From NCBI GenBank assembly GCA_958421035.1, contig CATZKS010000078.1, forward strand, positions 1 through 9,600: a stretch of DNA of 9,600 nt. Direction: 5' to 3'. This DNA is from an uncultured Collinsella sp. GTDB lineage: Bacteria > Actinomycetota > Coriobacteriia > Coriobacteriales > Coriobacteriaceae. Shown here piece by piece: positions 1 to 7,153 of this stretch. The number at the start of each line of letters is the position of its first letter. Position 1 is the stretch's first letter. The position numbers and the translations under genes are program-made. Under the pieces are notes generated by a model. That model saw only the letters and a program-made list of their open reading frames with translations. It had not been told where the DNA came from and did no database searches.

Positions 1-21
1 CAATTGTAAACAACTTGTTGC

Positions 22-47
22 GCCGCCCTCCCGGGGCGGCATTTTTT
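22..47 (+). terminator. Intrinsic terminator of the gene upstream of the window
   Basis: The arms GCCGCCC (22-28) and GGGCGGC (34-40) pair perfectly around a 5-nt loop and are followed by A and a run of six T (42-47). This is the classic form of a rho-independent terminator on the + strand. It closes a transcript that entered from outside the window. An in-frame TAA at 7-9 could be the stop of that gene, but too little sequence is present to say. Confidence 0.85.
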
Positions 48-73
48 ATGCCTCGCCCTTAAAGTAGTACCTT

Positions 74-95
74 GCACTTTATGCTATCAAAGTGC
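74..95. promoter_or_regulatory. Inverted repeat upstream of the M20 amidohydrolase (possible operator)
   Basis: GCACTTT (74-80) and AAAGTGC (89-95) form a perfect 7-bp inverted repeat around an 8-nt centre, ending 30 bp before the chosen ATG. The size fits an operator for a dimeric regulator, or a small leader hairpin. I could not find a convincing -35/-10 pair here; TATGCT at 80-85 is the best -10 candidate and lies inside the repeat. Confidence 0.35.
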
Positions 96-125
96 TTGCT
101 GCAAAAACGATACTGGAGGGCATCT

Positions 126-1421
126 ATGGCACCAGCTTTGTCCGATCTTCAACCGCAATCAGCGCCCAAGGCCACCGCAGCGGCGCAGACCGCTATCGGT
201 GACGGTCTTGTTGCAGAAGCTCAGGCTTTTGCAGACGAGCTCGCTGCGTGGCGACACGATTTACATCAGATGCCCGAGCTGGGTAATAGCCTCCCACAGA
301 CCTCTGCGTATATCCAAGCGCGCCTGACCGAGATGGACATCCCGTTTGCCACGCTCGTCGATGGTTCCTGCGTTGTGGGCCTTGTCGGCGCCGGTGCCGC
401 CGCGGCCCAGGGTAATGGCGTCTGCACGAATGAGCAGGCCGGTACGGTCATCATGCTCCGTGGCGACATGGACGCCCTGCCCGTTGCCGAGGAATCCGGC
501 GAGCCCTTTGCATCCACCAACGGCTGCATGCACGCTTGCGGTCACGATATGCACGCGACGGCGCTGCTTGGTGCGGCTCGTATGCTCAAAGCGCGCGAGG
601 CAGAGCTTGTTGATGCCAACGCCACGGTTAAGTTGCTGTTCCAGCCGGGCGAGGAAACCTTTGAGGGTGCCCGCGCCGCCATCGCCGACGGTCTGCTGCA
701 GAACCCGCGTCCTCAGGTCGCCTTTGCCATGCATGTCAATAGCCAGTCGCCGCTTGGTTTGGTGCTCTACGGCAGCCCGGCGCTCTCGGGCGTGTACGGT
801 TTTCGCATCACGCTTCAAGGCAAGGGCGGCCATGGCTCGAGCCCCGAGATTTGCATCGACCCCATCACGGCCGGCGTGCATGTGCATCTGGCACTTCAGG
901 AGCTCATCTCCCGCGAGGTGCCGGCGGCCAAGGAAGTCGCACTTACCGTTGGTAAGTTTGCCGGCGGCTTGGCGGCCAACGTCATCCCCGACACCTGCGT
1001 GCTTGAGGGAACGCTGCGCGGCTTTGATGTTGAGCTCATGGAGCACCTAAAGACCCGCATCGCGGAGGTCGTTAACGGCGTTGCCGCAACATATCGTACG
1101 CCGGCGACCATCGAGACGCTTTCGGATGTTCCGCCGCTTGTACTCGACAGCGATATGACTCAGGCGTCGCTTGGCTACGTGGGCGCAGTGCTGCCCAAGG
1201 TGGCTTTCTTGCCGCTTTTCCATGCCATGGCGAGTGAGGACTTTGCGCTTATCTCGAGCGAGATTCCGAGTGCGTACTTTACCGTGGGCGCGGCCGTAAC
1301 CGACACGGACGAACACTTTGCCCAGCACCATCCCAAGGCACGTTTTAACGATGCCGAGCTTCCTCTCGGCGCCGCGGCCTATACCGCCGTCGCTTTGGGC
1401 TATATCGCCGACCACCGGTAG
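126..1421 (+). CDS. M20-family metallo-amidohydrolase (hippurate / N-acyl-amino-acid hydrolase type)
   Basis: This is a 431-residue cytoplasmic zinc hydrolase expected to cleave N-acyl amino acids or related amides; the substrate cannot be read from sequence. Visible family motifs are RGDMDALPV (D114, D116), ACGHDMHA with metal-site C138 and H140, QPGEE with E176/E177, AMHV with H203, the dimerisation-domain motif GGHGSSP (H236), ASEDF (E371, D372) and a C-terminal His pair at 401-402. The order matches the M20D amidohydrolases, and the length is near the upper end for the family. Residues 86-108 form a longer Ala/Gly-rich loop than usual before the first Asp motif. I chose ATG 126 because GGAGGG (115-120) lies 5 nt upstream; the frame also opens at TTG 72, but that codon has no ribosome site and lies next to an inverted repeat. 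It is not obviously operonic with the next gene, since two hairpins lie between them. Confidence 0.88.
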   Translation: MAPALSDLQPQSAPKATAAAQTAIGDGLVAEAQAFADELAAWRHDLHQMPELGNSLPQTSAYIQARLTEMDIPFATLVDGSCVVGLVGAGAAAAQGNGVCTNEQAGTVIMLRGDMDALPVAEESGEPFASTNGCMHACGHDMHATALLGAARMLKAREAELVDANATVKLLFQPGEETFEGARAAIADGLLQNPRPQVAFAMHVNSQSPLGLVLYGSPALSGVYGFRITLQGKGGHGSSPEICIDPITAGVHVHLALQELISREVPAAKEVALTVGKFAGGLAANVIPDTCVLEGTLRGFDVELMEHLKTRIAEVVNGVAATYRTPATIETLSDVPPLVLDSDMTQASLGYVGAVLPKVAFLPLFHAMASEDFALISSEIPSAYFTVGAAVTDTDEHFAQHHPKARFNDAELPLGAAAYTAVALGYIADHR

Positions 1422-1423
1422 CA

Positions 1424-1496
1424 CCCAACCTTGCCTTTCAAGCCTGCGGGCATGGCCGTAAGGCCTATGCCCTTGTCTTTCAAGGCAATCTTGGGC
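1424..1496. repeat. Nested inverted repeat after the amidohydrolase gene
   Basis: Three layers pair around one centre. CCCAA (1424-1428) pairs with TTGGG (about 1492-1496), TTGCCTT (1431-1437) with AAGGCAA (1483-1489), and an inner GGGCAT-GGCC pairs with GGCC-T-ATGCCC around GTAA. There is no T-run after it, so it is not a textbook intrinsic terminator. It could be a 3' stabilising structure or a decayed repeat. Confidence 0.45.
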
Positions 1497-1500
1497 ACTA

Positions 1501-1530
1501 CCGGCGCCCGGCGCCGGCTATTCGTTTGTT
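1501..1530 (+). terminator. GC-rich hairpin with loose T-rich tail between amidohydrolase and MFS remnant
   Basis: CCGGCGCC (1501-1508) and GGCGCCGG (1510-1517) are perfect 8-bp arms around a single C, followed by a T-rich but interrupted stretch (1519-1530). It may end the amidohydrolase transcript. It lies only 15 bp before the ribosome site of the next gene, and I see no promoter between them, so the next gene may be poorly expressed. With a 1-nt centre, the innermost pairs must open to form the loop. Confidence 0.45.
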
Positions 1531-1544
1531 AAATAAGGAGCAGT

Positions 1545-1994
1545 ATGTCCCAGCAGCGTAAGTTCTTCCCCGGCTGGCTCGTTGTGACCTCCGGCTTCGT
1601 GATCATGGCCACGTGCTACACGATTTTCGTCAACTGCATGAGCCTGTTCCAGCCGCTGATCGTCAGCGACCTGGGCATTTCCCTTGCGCAGTACAACATC
1701 TCCAATGCCATCTCCACCGTGGTGAGTGTCGTGGGTTCGCTCGTTATCGGCCATGTTGCCGATAAGGTGAGTGGCCGCGTATTGGGCTCGCTTACCGTTA
1801 TCGCCACCTCGACGGTGCTCGCGGGCATGAGCTTTGTGGGTGAGCTTTGGCAGGTCTATGTGCTCTTTGCCGTCTCGGGCTCCTTTGCGAGCACCTGGAT
1901 CGTGTGCCTGGCGTGCTCCGTGGTCATGCTCGTGTTCCTGCTGGCATCCGAGCCCATCGCCGCCAAGCTGCGCGCGAGCGTGGCGGGGGAGTAG
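1545..1994 (+). CDS. Internally deleted MFS transporter (N-terminal part joined to the last helix)
   Basis: This intact 149-codon frame is about a third of the usual 400 residues of a major facilitator transporter. Residues 9-33 are a first membrane helix starting GWLVVTSGF. Residues 50-70 are a second helix, followed by the TM2-TM3 motif A (GHVADKVSGR). Two further helices follow to about residue 113. The protein then passes directly into a helix ending LLASEPIAAKLRAS and stops; that ending resembles the TM12 and basic tail of full-length MFS proteins. The simplest reading is an in-frame deletion of roughly TM5-TM11, with the join near residues 112-118 (about nt 1880-1900). AAGGAG at 1535-1540 gives a good ribosome site 4 nt before the ATG. 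A transport function is unlikely. It could be annotated as a pseudogene; the alternative is a small membrane protein. The N-terminal MFS assignment is firm; the deletion is inferred. Confidence 0.7.
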   Translation: MSQQRKFFPGWLVVTSGFVIMATCYTIFVNCMSLFQPLIVSDLGISLAQYNISNAISTVVSVVGSLVIGHVADKVSGRVLGSLTVIATSTVLAGMSFVGELWQVYVLFAVSGSFASTWIVCLACSVVMLVFLLASEPIAAKLRASVAGE

Positions 1995-2031
1995 GTAGGC
2001 CAAAGCGCATCGCCGCTTGTCCGCTTCGTCC

Positions 2032-2091
2032 GCGGCGGCGCGTCTGGCCGAACGAGTCCCCATACCCTCGTTCGGTCAGGCGCGCCGCCGC
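2032..2091. repeat. Long hairpin overlapping the -35 region of hisS
   Basis: Two 25-nt arms, 2032-2056 and 2067-2091, are complementary throughout apart from two G-T positions, which are wobble pairs in RNA. The loop is 10 nt. The ends of the arms read GCGGCGGCGCG on the left and CGCGCCGCCGC on the right. No T-run follows, so it is at best an atypical terminator for the MFS remnant. The right arm ends 17 bp before the hisS -10 box, where a -35 element would be expected. Confidence 0.75.
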
Positions 2092-2108
2092 GTTGCTGCT
2101 TTGTGCCG

Positions 2109-2114
2109 TATAAT
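2109..2114 (+). promoter_or_regulatory. Probable hisS promoter, -10 box TATAAT
   Basis: A perfect TATAAT lies 42 bp before the hisS ATG, so transcription would start near 2121 with a leader of about 36 nt. No good -35 is present at the expected position (2086-2091), which falls in the end of the long hairpin. The leader is too short for a T-box, so I see no tRNA-dependent control. Confidence 0.6.
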
Positions 2115-2156
2115 GTCCACTACCTATGACGCGATACAAAAGAAAGGTGTTTGCCC

Positions 2157-3470
2157 ATGCAGGCACAGAAGGCGGAGGGAACCCGCGACCTTATCGGCGC
2201 CGAGATGCGCGCCTGGCAAAAGATGCAGCAGATTGCGGCCGGCGTGTTCGAGCCGTTTGGTTTTAAACCCATCGAGACGCCCGCGATCGAGCAGGTTGAC
2301 GTGTTTGTCCACGGTATCGGCCAGTCGACCGACGTCGTGCGCAAGGAAATGTTCCGCGTGTTCAGCGGTGCCAACCTGGAGCGCGTCTTTACCGAGGGCA
2401 CCGACACCAAACTCAAGCCCAAGCAGCGCCTGGCACTTCGCCCCGAGGGCACGGCCGGCGTGGTGCGCGCCGTCGTCGAGAACAATCTGGTGCCCCAGGG
2501 CTCCACGCCGTTTAAGGCTTACTACGCCGAGGCCATGTTCCGCGGCGAGCGTCCCCAGAAGGGCCGCCTGCGCCAGTTCCACCAGGTGGGCATCGAGTGG
2601 CTCGGCGCTCCCGATCCGGCGGCAGACGCCGAGTGCATCATCATGCTCATGGAGTTCTACAAGCGCCTGGGCTTCGATCTTTCCAAGCTTCGTCTGCTCA
2701 TCAACTCGATGGGTGACGCCCAGTGCCGTCCGGCTTACCGCGAGCAGGTCAAGCAGTTCATCCTCGATCACGCAGACGAGATGTGTGACGAGTGCCGCGA
2801 GCGCGCCGAGCTCAACCCGCTGCGTGCCTTCGACTGCAAGAACGACCACTGCCGCGAGATCATGGCCGAGGCTCCGCTGATGGGTGACAACCTGTGCGAT
2901 GAGTGCCGCGAGCACTACGAGCAGGTCAAGCGCTATCTGGATGCCGCCGGTATCGAGTATGTCGAGGATCCCACCTTGGTGCGCGGCCTGGACTACTACA
3001 CCCGTACTGTCTTTGAGGTCGAGGCCCCTGGCGCCGGCGTCGGCTCCATCGGCGGCGGCGGCCGCTACGATGGCCTGGTCGAGCTCGAGGGTGGCAAGCC
3101 CACGGCGGGCGTCGGCTTTGCTGTCGGTTTTGAGCGCGCCCTGCTGGCCCTGCAGGCCTTTGGCAGCGATTTGGGTGCCGATGAGGCCCCGTGCGTCTAT
3201 GTCGCCAACGCCGGCAAGGAGCTGCGTCAGAACGTCTTTGCCATTACGCAGGAGCTTCGCGCCGCAGGTATCGTGACCGAGGCCGACTATCAGGGTCGTT
3301 CGCTCAAGGCCCAGTTTAAGCAAGCCGATAAGGTAGGCGCCAAGCTCATCTTGGTCCTGGGTGGCGACGAGCTTGCCGCCGGCAAGGTCAAAGTGCGCGA
3401 CATGCAGAGCCATGACGAGGTGCTCGCCGATCTGGACAACGTCGTCGAGGCGGTTCGCGAGCGCCTGTAG
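2157..3470 (+). CDS. hisS: Histidyl-tRNA synthetase
   Basis: This 437-residue class II synthetase charges tRNA-His with histidine using ATP in the cytoplasm; E. coli HisRS is 424 residues. The order of parts is typical. RPEGTAG is at 95-101, motif 2 (FRGERPQKGRLRQFHQ) at 128-143, and the histidine-binding signature RGLDYYTRTVFE at 276-287. GGGGRYDGL is at 299-307, motif 3 (GVGFAVGFERALL) at 318-330, and the C-terminal anticodon-binding domain runs from about 345 to the end. A Cys cluster (C210, C213, C227, C232, C247, C250) surrounds the NPLR...DC segment, as in many bacterial HisRS, and may bind a metal. ATG 2157 is preferred because AAAGGTG ends 7 nt upstream; TTG 2151 would sit almost on that site. 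The gene seems monocistronic, with its own -10 box and a hairpin after it; aspS, a frequent neighbour of hisS, does not follow. Confidence 0.96.
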   Translation: MQAQKAEGTRDLIGAEMRAWQKMQQIAAGVFEPFGFKPIETPAIEQVDVFVHGIGQSTDVVRKEMFRVFSGANLERVFTEGTDTKLKPKQRLALRPEGTAGVVRAVVENNLVPQGSTPFKAYYAEAMFRGERPQKGRLRQFHQVGIEWLGAPDPAADAECIIMLMEFYKRLGFDLSKLRLLINSMGDAQCRPAYREQVKQFILDHADEMCDECRERAELNPLRAFDCKNDHCREIMAEAPLMGDNLCDECREHYEQVKRYLDAAGIEYVEDPTLVRGLDYYTRTVFEVEAPGAGVGSIGGGGRYDGLVELEGGKPTAGVGFAVGFERALLALQAFGSDLGADEAPCVYVANAGKELRQNVFAITQELRAAGIVTEADYQGRSLKAQFKQADKVGAKLILVLGGDELAAGKVKVRDMQSHDEVLADLDNVVEAVRERL

Positions 3471-3527
3471 CGCATCTTTTTGAGCTTCGGGCCTGCTAAC
3501 GTGCCCTGCTCATGGAGAGCGATTGTT

Positions 3528-3566
3528 ACGGGGGTGTTTCGCTTTTATGCGGAATGCCCCCGTTTA
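3528..3566 (+). terminator. Probable terminator after hisS
   Basis: ACGGGGGTGTTTCGC (3528-3542) and GCGGAATGCCCCCGT (3549-3563) form a 15-bp stem. Twelve pairs are Watson-Crick and three are G-U, around the loop TTTTAT. The tail has only three T (GTTTACG), so termination may be partial. It lies 58 bp after the hisS stop. Confidence 0.6.
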
Positions 3567-3581
3567 CGTATGCCGCCCACC

Positions 3582-3683
3582 GAGAAATACGACCATTTAG
3601 GGCAAAAACCTTTGCAATGCAGAAAATACTTTTGTGTGGTAAAGCGCAATCAGTGTCGAAAGTATTTCTCAAGCGCCTATAAT
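3582..3683 (+). promoter_or_regulatory. ppc promoter region with three GAGAAATAC-like words
   Basis: A perfect -10 box TATAAT lies at 3678-3683, placing the start near 3690 and leaving a leader of about 38 nt. The -35 is weak (TGTCGA, 3654-3659, spacer 18). Upstream lie GAGAAATAC (3582-3590, + strand), AGAAAATAC (3621-3629, + strand) and GTATTTCTC (3662-3670, the same word on the - strand). The centres are about 39-41 bp apart, and the last one sits between -35 and -10. The -10 is well supported; the operator role is inferred. Confidence 0.55.
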
Positions 3684-3727
3684 GAATACCGCATGTTACG
3701 TGCATAGAAGGAGGAATGGGAGGAAAC

Positions 3728-6541
3728 GTGGCTGAGAACCTAAGCAACCAGTCTGTACCCGAAGCCGCGGCGCGCGTCGCTGCCGTGGTCAACCGCCTCG
3801 TTAACCGAATCGGCTCGAATGCCGAGTCCAGGGAGCGTCTCGCCGAGATCGAGATCCCCGAGGAGCTGCGCGACAATCTGGCGCTGTTCTTGCGCCTGGA
3901 GCGCCGTGTGCTTAGCGAGTATGATCCCGAGATCGCGGACCTGTTCGACAAGATTTTGACAGCCGAGATTGTGGTCAATGCCGGCAACCCCGGTACCTGC
4001 GCTGCCGACGAAGCCGTCGACGAGCAGGGCGTGCCCACCGCCGACGAGCCCACTGCCGTGGCATTTCGTGAGGTCGTCGATTTGATCGACAGCCTGCCGC
4101 TCGATAAGCAGCAGGTCATTGTCCGCGCCTTTACGAGCTTTTTCCATCTGGCAAACCTGTCGGAGGAGAACTACCGTGTGGCGCAGCTGCGCGAGCGCGA
4201 GGCCGGTGCGTCGACCGATACCGAGGTCGATCCTGCCAACGAGCTTACCGTTGCCTATCACCAGCTGGTGAATGAGCTGGGTGTCGAGGGTGCCAACGAG
4301 CTGCTCGACAAGCTCGAGTTCCACCCTGTCTTTACCGCACATCCCACCGAGGCCCGTCGTAAGGCCGTCGAGGGCAAGATCCGCCGTATCTCCAACCTGC
4401 TGGAGGAGCGTCCGCGTCTGGGCGGCTCCGACCTGGTGGAGAACGAGCGCCATATGCTGCAGGAGATCGACGCCCTGGTGCGTACGAGCCCCATCGCGCT
4501 CAAGAAGCCCACGCCGGTCGAGGAAGCCGATACCATCATCGACATCTTCGATAACACGCTGTTCGACGTTATCCCCGTTATCTATCGTCGTTTTGACGAT
4601 TGGGTGCTGGGCGACAAGGCCGGTACTGTGCCGCCGCTGTGCCCGGCGTTCTTCCATCCCGGCAGCTGGATCGGTTCCGACCGCGACGGTAACCCGAACG
4701 TCACCGCCAAGGTGAGCCGTGAGGTCGCCGCCAAGTACTTTACGCACATGGTGCTCAAGCTCGAGGACAAGTGCCGCCACATCGGCCGCAACCTCACGCT
4801 CGAGGCTACCTACAGCAAGCCGTCGGCCGAGCTCATTAACCTGTGGAACCATCAGGTCGAGATGAGCCCTCGGTACACGGCCCGCGCCGAGCTGATCTCC
4901 GAGCACGAGCCGCATCGCGCCGTCATGCTCGTCATGGCCGACCGTCTGAACGCCACCGTGCGCCGTATCACCGACACCATGTACCACAGCGCCGACGAGT
5001 TCCTGGATGACCTGCGCGTCGTCCAGCGTTCGCTGGCCGCCTGCGGTGCCGTCCGTGCCGCCTACGGCCCGGTCCAGACCATCATCTGGCAAGTCGAGTC
5101 CTTCGGCTTCCATATGGTCGAGATGGAGTTCCGTCAGCACTCCGTGGTGCATGCCCGCGCCCTCAAGGATATCCACGAGAACGGTATCCATGGCGACCTG
5201 CAGCCCATGACGCGCGAAGTCATCGATACCTTCCGTGCCATCGGCTCCATCCAAAAGCGCTACGGCAAGAAGATGGCGCACCGCTACATCATCTCGTTTA
5301 CCAAGAGCGCCCAGCATGTGGCTGACGTCTTCGAGCTGGCCCACCTGTCCTTCGCACACGAGGAAGATGTCCCCGAGCTCGACGTGATCCCGCTATTCGA
5401 GCAGCTCGAGGACCTCGAGGGCTGCGTCGACGTGCTCGACCAGATGCTTACGCTGCCCGTGGTGCAGAAGCGTCTTGCCCAGACCAACCGCCGCATGGAG
5501 GTTATGCTGGGCTATTCCGACTCCTCCAAGGACGCCGGTCCTACCACGGCCATGCTCGCGCTGCATTCCGCGCAGGAGCGCATTGCCAAGTGGGCCGAGA
5601 AGAACGATATCGACCTGGTGCTCATGCACGGTCGCGGCGGTGCCGTTGGCCGTGGCGGCGGCCCGGCCAACAAGGCCGTGCTGGCGCAGCCCAAGGGTTC
5701 GGTCAACTGCTTCTTTAAGCTCACCGAGCAGGGCGAGGTCATCTTTGCCCGTTACGGCAACCGCACGCTGGCTCAGCGCCATGTTGAGTCCGTTGCCGCC
5801 GCAACGCTTTTGCAGTCGGCCCCGAGTGTCGAGAAGACCAACACAGAGACCACGCAGAAGTTCTGGGATATGGCCGAGAAGCTTAACGCTGCAAGCCACG
5901 AGCGCTATCTGGACCTGCTGAACACCGAGGACTTTACACCGTGGTTCTCGACCGTGACGCCGCTGACCGAAGTCGGTCTGCTGCCGATCGGCTCGCGTCC
6001 CGCTAAGCGCGGCCTGGGCGCCAAGTCGCTCGACGACCTGCGTACCATTCCGTGGATCTTCAGCTGGAGCCAGGCACGCATTAACCTGGCCGCTTGGTAT
6101 GGCCTGGGCACCGCCTGCGAGCAGCTGGGCGATCTTGACCAGCTCAAGGCTGCCTACCAGGAGTGGCCGTTCTTCCGCACCTTTATCGACAACATCGAGA
6201 TGTCGATCGCCAAGACCGACCAGCGCATCGCCAAGATGTATTTGCACCTGGGCGACCGCGATGATTTGTCCGAGAAGGTCTTCACCGAGATGCAGCTCAC
6301 GCGTAAGTGGGTCCTTGCCATCGTCGGTGATGAGTGGCCGCTGCAGCGTCGCCGCGTGCTCGGTTGCGCCGTTCGCGTGCGTAACCCCTACGTCGACGCT
6401 CTGTCCATCGCCCAGGTCCGCGCCCTTCGCGAGGTGCGCATGAATCAGGACGAGATGGCCGAGGAGAAGAAGGCCGAGTACATGAGCCTGATTCTTTCGA
6501 CTGTGACCGGCGTCTCGGCAGGATTGCAGAACACGGGGTAA
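3728..6541 (+). CDS. ppc: Phosphoenolpyruvate carboxylase
   Basis: PEP carboxylase makes oxaloacetate and phosphate from PEP and bicarbonate, feeding the reductive C4 branch and amino-acid synthesis in the cytoplasm. The protein is 937 residues; E. coli Ppc is 883. Signature motifs are TAHPTEARR with the catalytic His at 205, WIGSDRDGNPNVT (D318-N322), GYSDSSKDAG with active-site K601, and HGRGGAVGRGGGP (H634, R636), the mobile catalytic loop. These are followed by IGSRPAKR (R757), IPWIFSWSQARI and the invariant C-terminal end QNTG. The extra length is near the N terminus, where an acidic, Ala/Pro-rich stretch around residues 83-110 looks like an inserted loop. Two starts are possible. GTG 3728 has GGGAGG 4 nt upstream. 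ATG 3716 (4 codons longer) has AAGGAGG only 1 nt away, which is too close, so I prefer GTG. The gene stands alone, with its own -10 box and a large hairpin element after the stop. Confidence 0.96.
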   Translation: MAENLSNQSVPEAAARVAAVVNRLVNRIGSNAESRERLAEIEIPEELRDNLALFLRLERRVLSEYDPEIADLFDKILTAEIVVNAGNPGTCAADEAVDEQGVPTADEPTAVAFREVVDLIDSLPLDKQQVIVRAFTSFFHLANLSEENYRVAQLREREAGASTDTEVDPANELTVAYHQLVNELGVEGANELLDKLEFHPVFTAHPTEARRKAVEGKIRRISNLLEERPRLGGSDLVENERHMLQEIDALVRTSPIALKKPTPVEEADTIIDIFDNTLFDVIPVIYRRFDDWVLGDKAGTVPPLCPAFFHPGSWIGSDRDGNPNVTAKVSREVAAKYFTHMVLKLEDKCRHIGRNLTLEATYSKPSAELINLWNHQVEMSPRYTARAELISEHEPHRAVMLVMADRLNATVRRITDTMYHSADEFLDDLRVVQRSLAACGAVRAAYGPVQTIIWQVESFGFHMVEMEFRQHSVVHARALKDIHENGIHGDLQPMTREVIDTFRAIGSIQKRYGKKMAHRYIISFTKSAQHVADVFELAHLSFAHEEDVPELDVIPLFEQLEDLEGCVDVLDQMLTLPVVQKRLAQTNRRMEVMLGYSDSSKDAGPTTAMLALHSAQERIAKWAEKNDIDLVLMHGRGGAVGRGGGPANKAVLAQPKGSVNCFFKLTEQGEVIFARYGNRTLAQRHVESVAAATLLQSAPSVEKTNTETTQKFWDMAEKLNAASHERYLDLLNTEDFTPWFSTVTPLTEVGLLPIGSRPAKRGLGAKSLDDLRTIPWIFSWSQARINLAAWYGLGTACEQLGDLDQLKAAYQEWPFFRTFIDNIEMSIAKTDQRIAKMYLHLGDRDDLSEKVFTEMQLTRKWVLAIVGDEWPLQRRRVLGCAVRVRNPYVDALSIAQVRALREVRMNQDEMAEEKKAEYMSLILSTVTGVSAGLQNTG

Positions 6542-6564
6542 TCGATAGCCCTGTGGCTCTCACC

Positions 6565-6691
6565 GGGACCCGATGGGTTTCCCTCTGAATGCGTCCTCGC
6601 ACTTGAAGCCCCCTTATCCTGCTCCTTCGGAGCTGCGGATAAGGGGGCTTCGTGCTGCGGAGTGCATTCAGAGGGAAACCCATCGGATCCC
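6565..6691. repeat. Composite palindromic element, copy A (after ppc)
   Basis: This is a 127-bp element of nested inverted repeats. The outer arms, 6565-6592 and 6664-6691, are 28 bp with one mismatch. Inside them lie the words GCGTCCTCG (6591-6599) and CTGCGGAGTGC (6655-6665). The inner stem is GAAGCCCCCTTATC (6605-6618) with GATAAGGGGGCTTC (6638-6651), and the tip is GCTCC-TTC-GGAGC. The two words recur in the same order around a different stem at the end of the window. I see no target-site duplication. It starts 23 bp after the ppc stop. Confidence 0.75.
6605..6651. terminator. Inner hairpin of copy A, probable ppc terminator
   Basis: The 14-bp perfect inner stem has a run of five C on one side and five G on the other, with AAG/CTT at the base. 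It could act as a terminator in both directions. There is no long T-run after it, so the assignment rests on its position just after ppc and on the similar hairpin after the channel gene. Confidence 0.55.
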
Positions 6692-7046
6692 TTCGTCCTC
6701 GGTCTTCTGGGGTTAAAGCTAAAGGGAATAAGGCGCGCTTCGCGCATAGCGTGGAGTGCGGCGAGGGCTTCTTGCGTCCTGCGGAGTGTGCCTAAAAGTA
6801 AACTAATGGCGGGCCCTGCGATGTCCGGTCTTCGGCGGATCAGCCGCTGGGTGAGGGTGGTGCTTGGGGCGACGTGCAAAAAACGGAGTTTTCAGCAGCC
6901 AAAGATTGATGCATAAGGCCATAGCCGGCTTTCGCTGCTTTTGTTGATGCTTTTGCACGACGATTGGGCTTTGGCGACGATCATATATGGCTGGTTTCTC
7001 GCCGCATGCTATCCAGATGGGTCGAGTCATGAGGACTATCTACCTT

Positions 7047-7075
7047 TTGAAAGATTTTTGGCACCAAAATCTTAT
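7047..7075 (+). promoter_or_regulatory. Candidate larA promoter with a dyad filling the spacer
   Basis: TTGAAA (7047-7052) and TCTTAT (7070-7075) are 17 bp apart and match the vegetative consensus at 5/6 and 4/6. AAGATTTT (7051-7058) and AAAATCTT (7066-7073) form an 8-bp perfect dyad that occupies the spacer and overlaps both boxes. A repressor bound there would block polymerase. A start near 7082 would give larA a leader of about 340 nt. Confidence 0.4.
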
Positions 7076-7153
7076 CCCGCGATGCTGAATACTCGCAAAA
7101 ATGCACGCTCCGGAGGGTACTACCCAGTTATGGCCAGAAATCCATGCGCCATC

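Noticed and set aside
2115..2156. T-box riboswitch before hisS
   Set aside because: The leader is only about 36 nt, too short for a specifier stem and antiterminator, and no T-box core sequence is present.
2124..3413. A 429-codon - strand frame opposite hisS
   Set aside because: Antisense shadow with no motifs; hisS on the + strand is complete with promoter and ribosome site.
3740..5359. A 539-codon open frame on the - strand opposite ppc
   Set aside because: It mirrors ppc codons. Long antisense frames are expected in high-GC genes with strong third-position bias, the protein has no recognisable motifs, and the ppc signatures on the other strand are unmistakable.
6565..6691. Copy A as an insertion sequence or MITE with target duplication
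   Set aside because: The 28-bp terminal arms look transposon-like, but no duplicated target bases flank it and no transposase is near. A structural or terminator repeat is equally likely.
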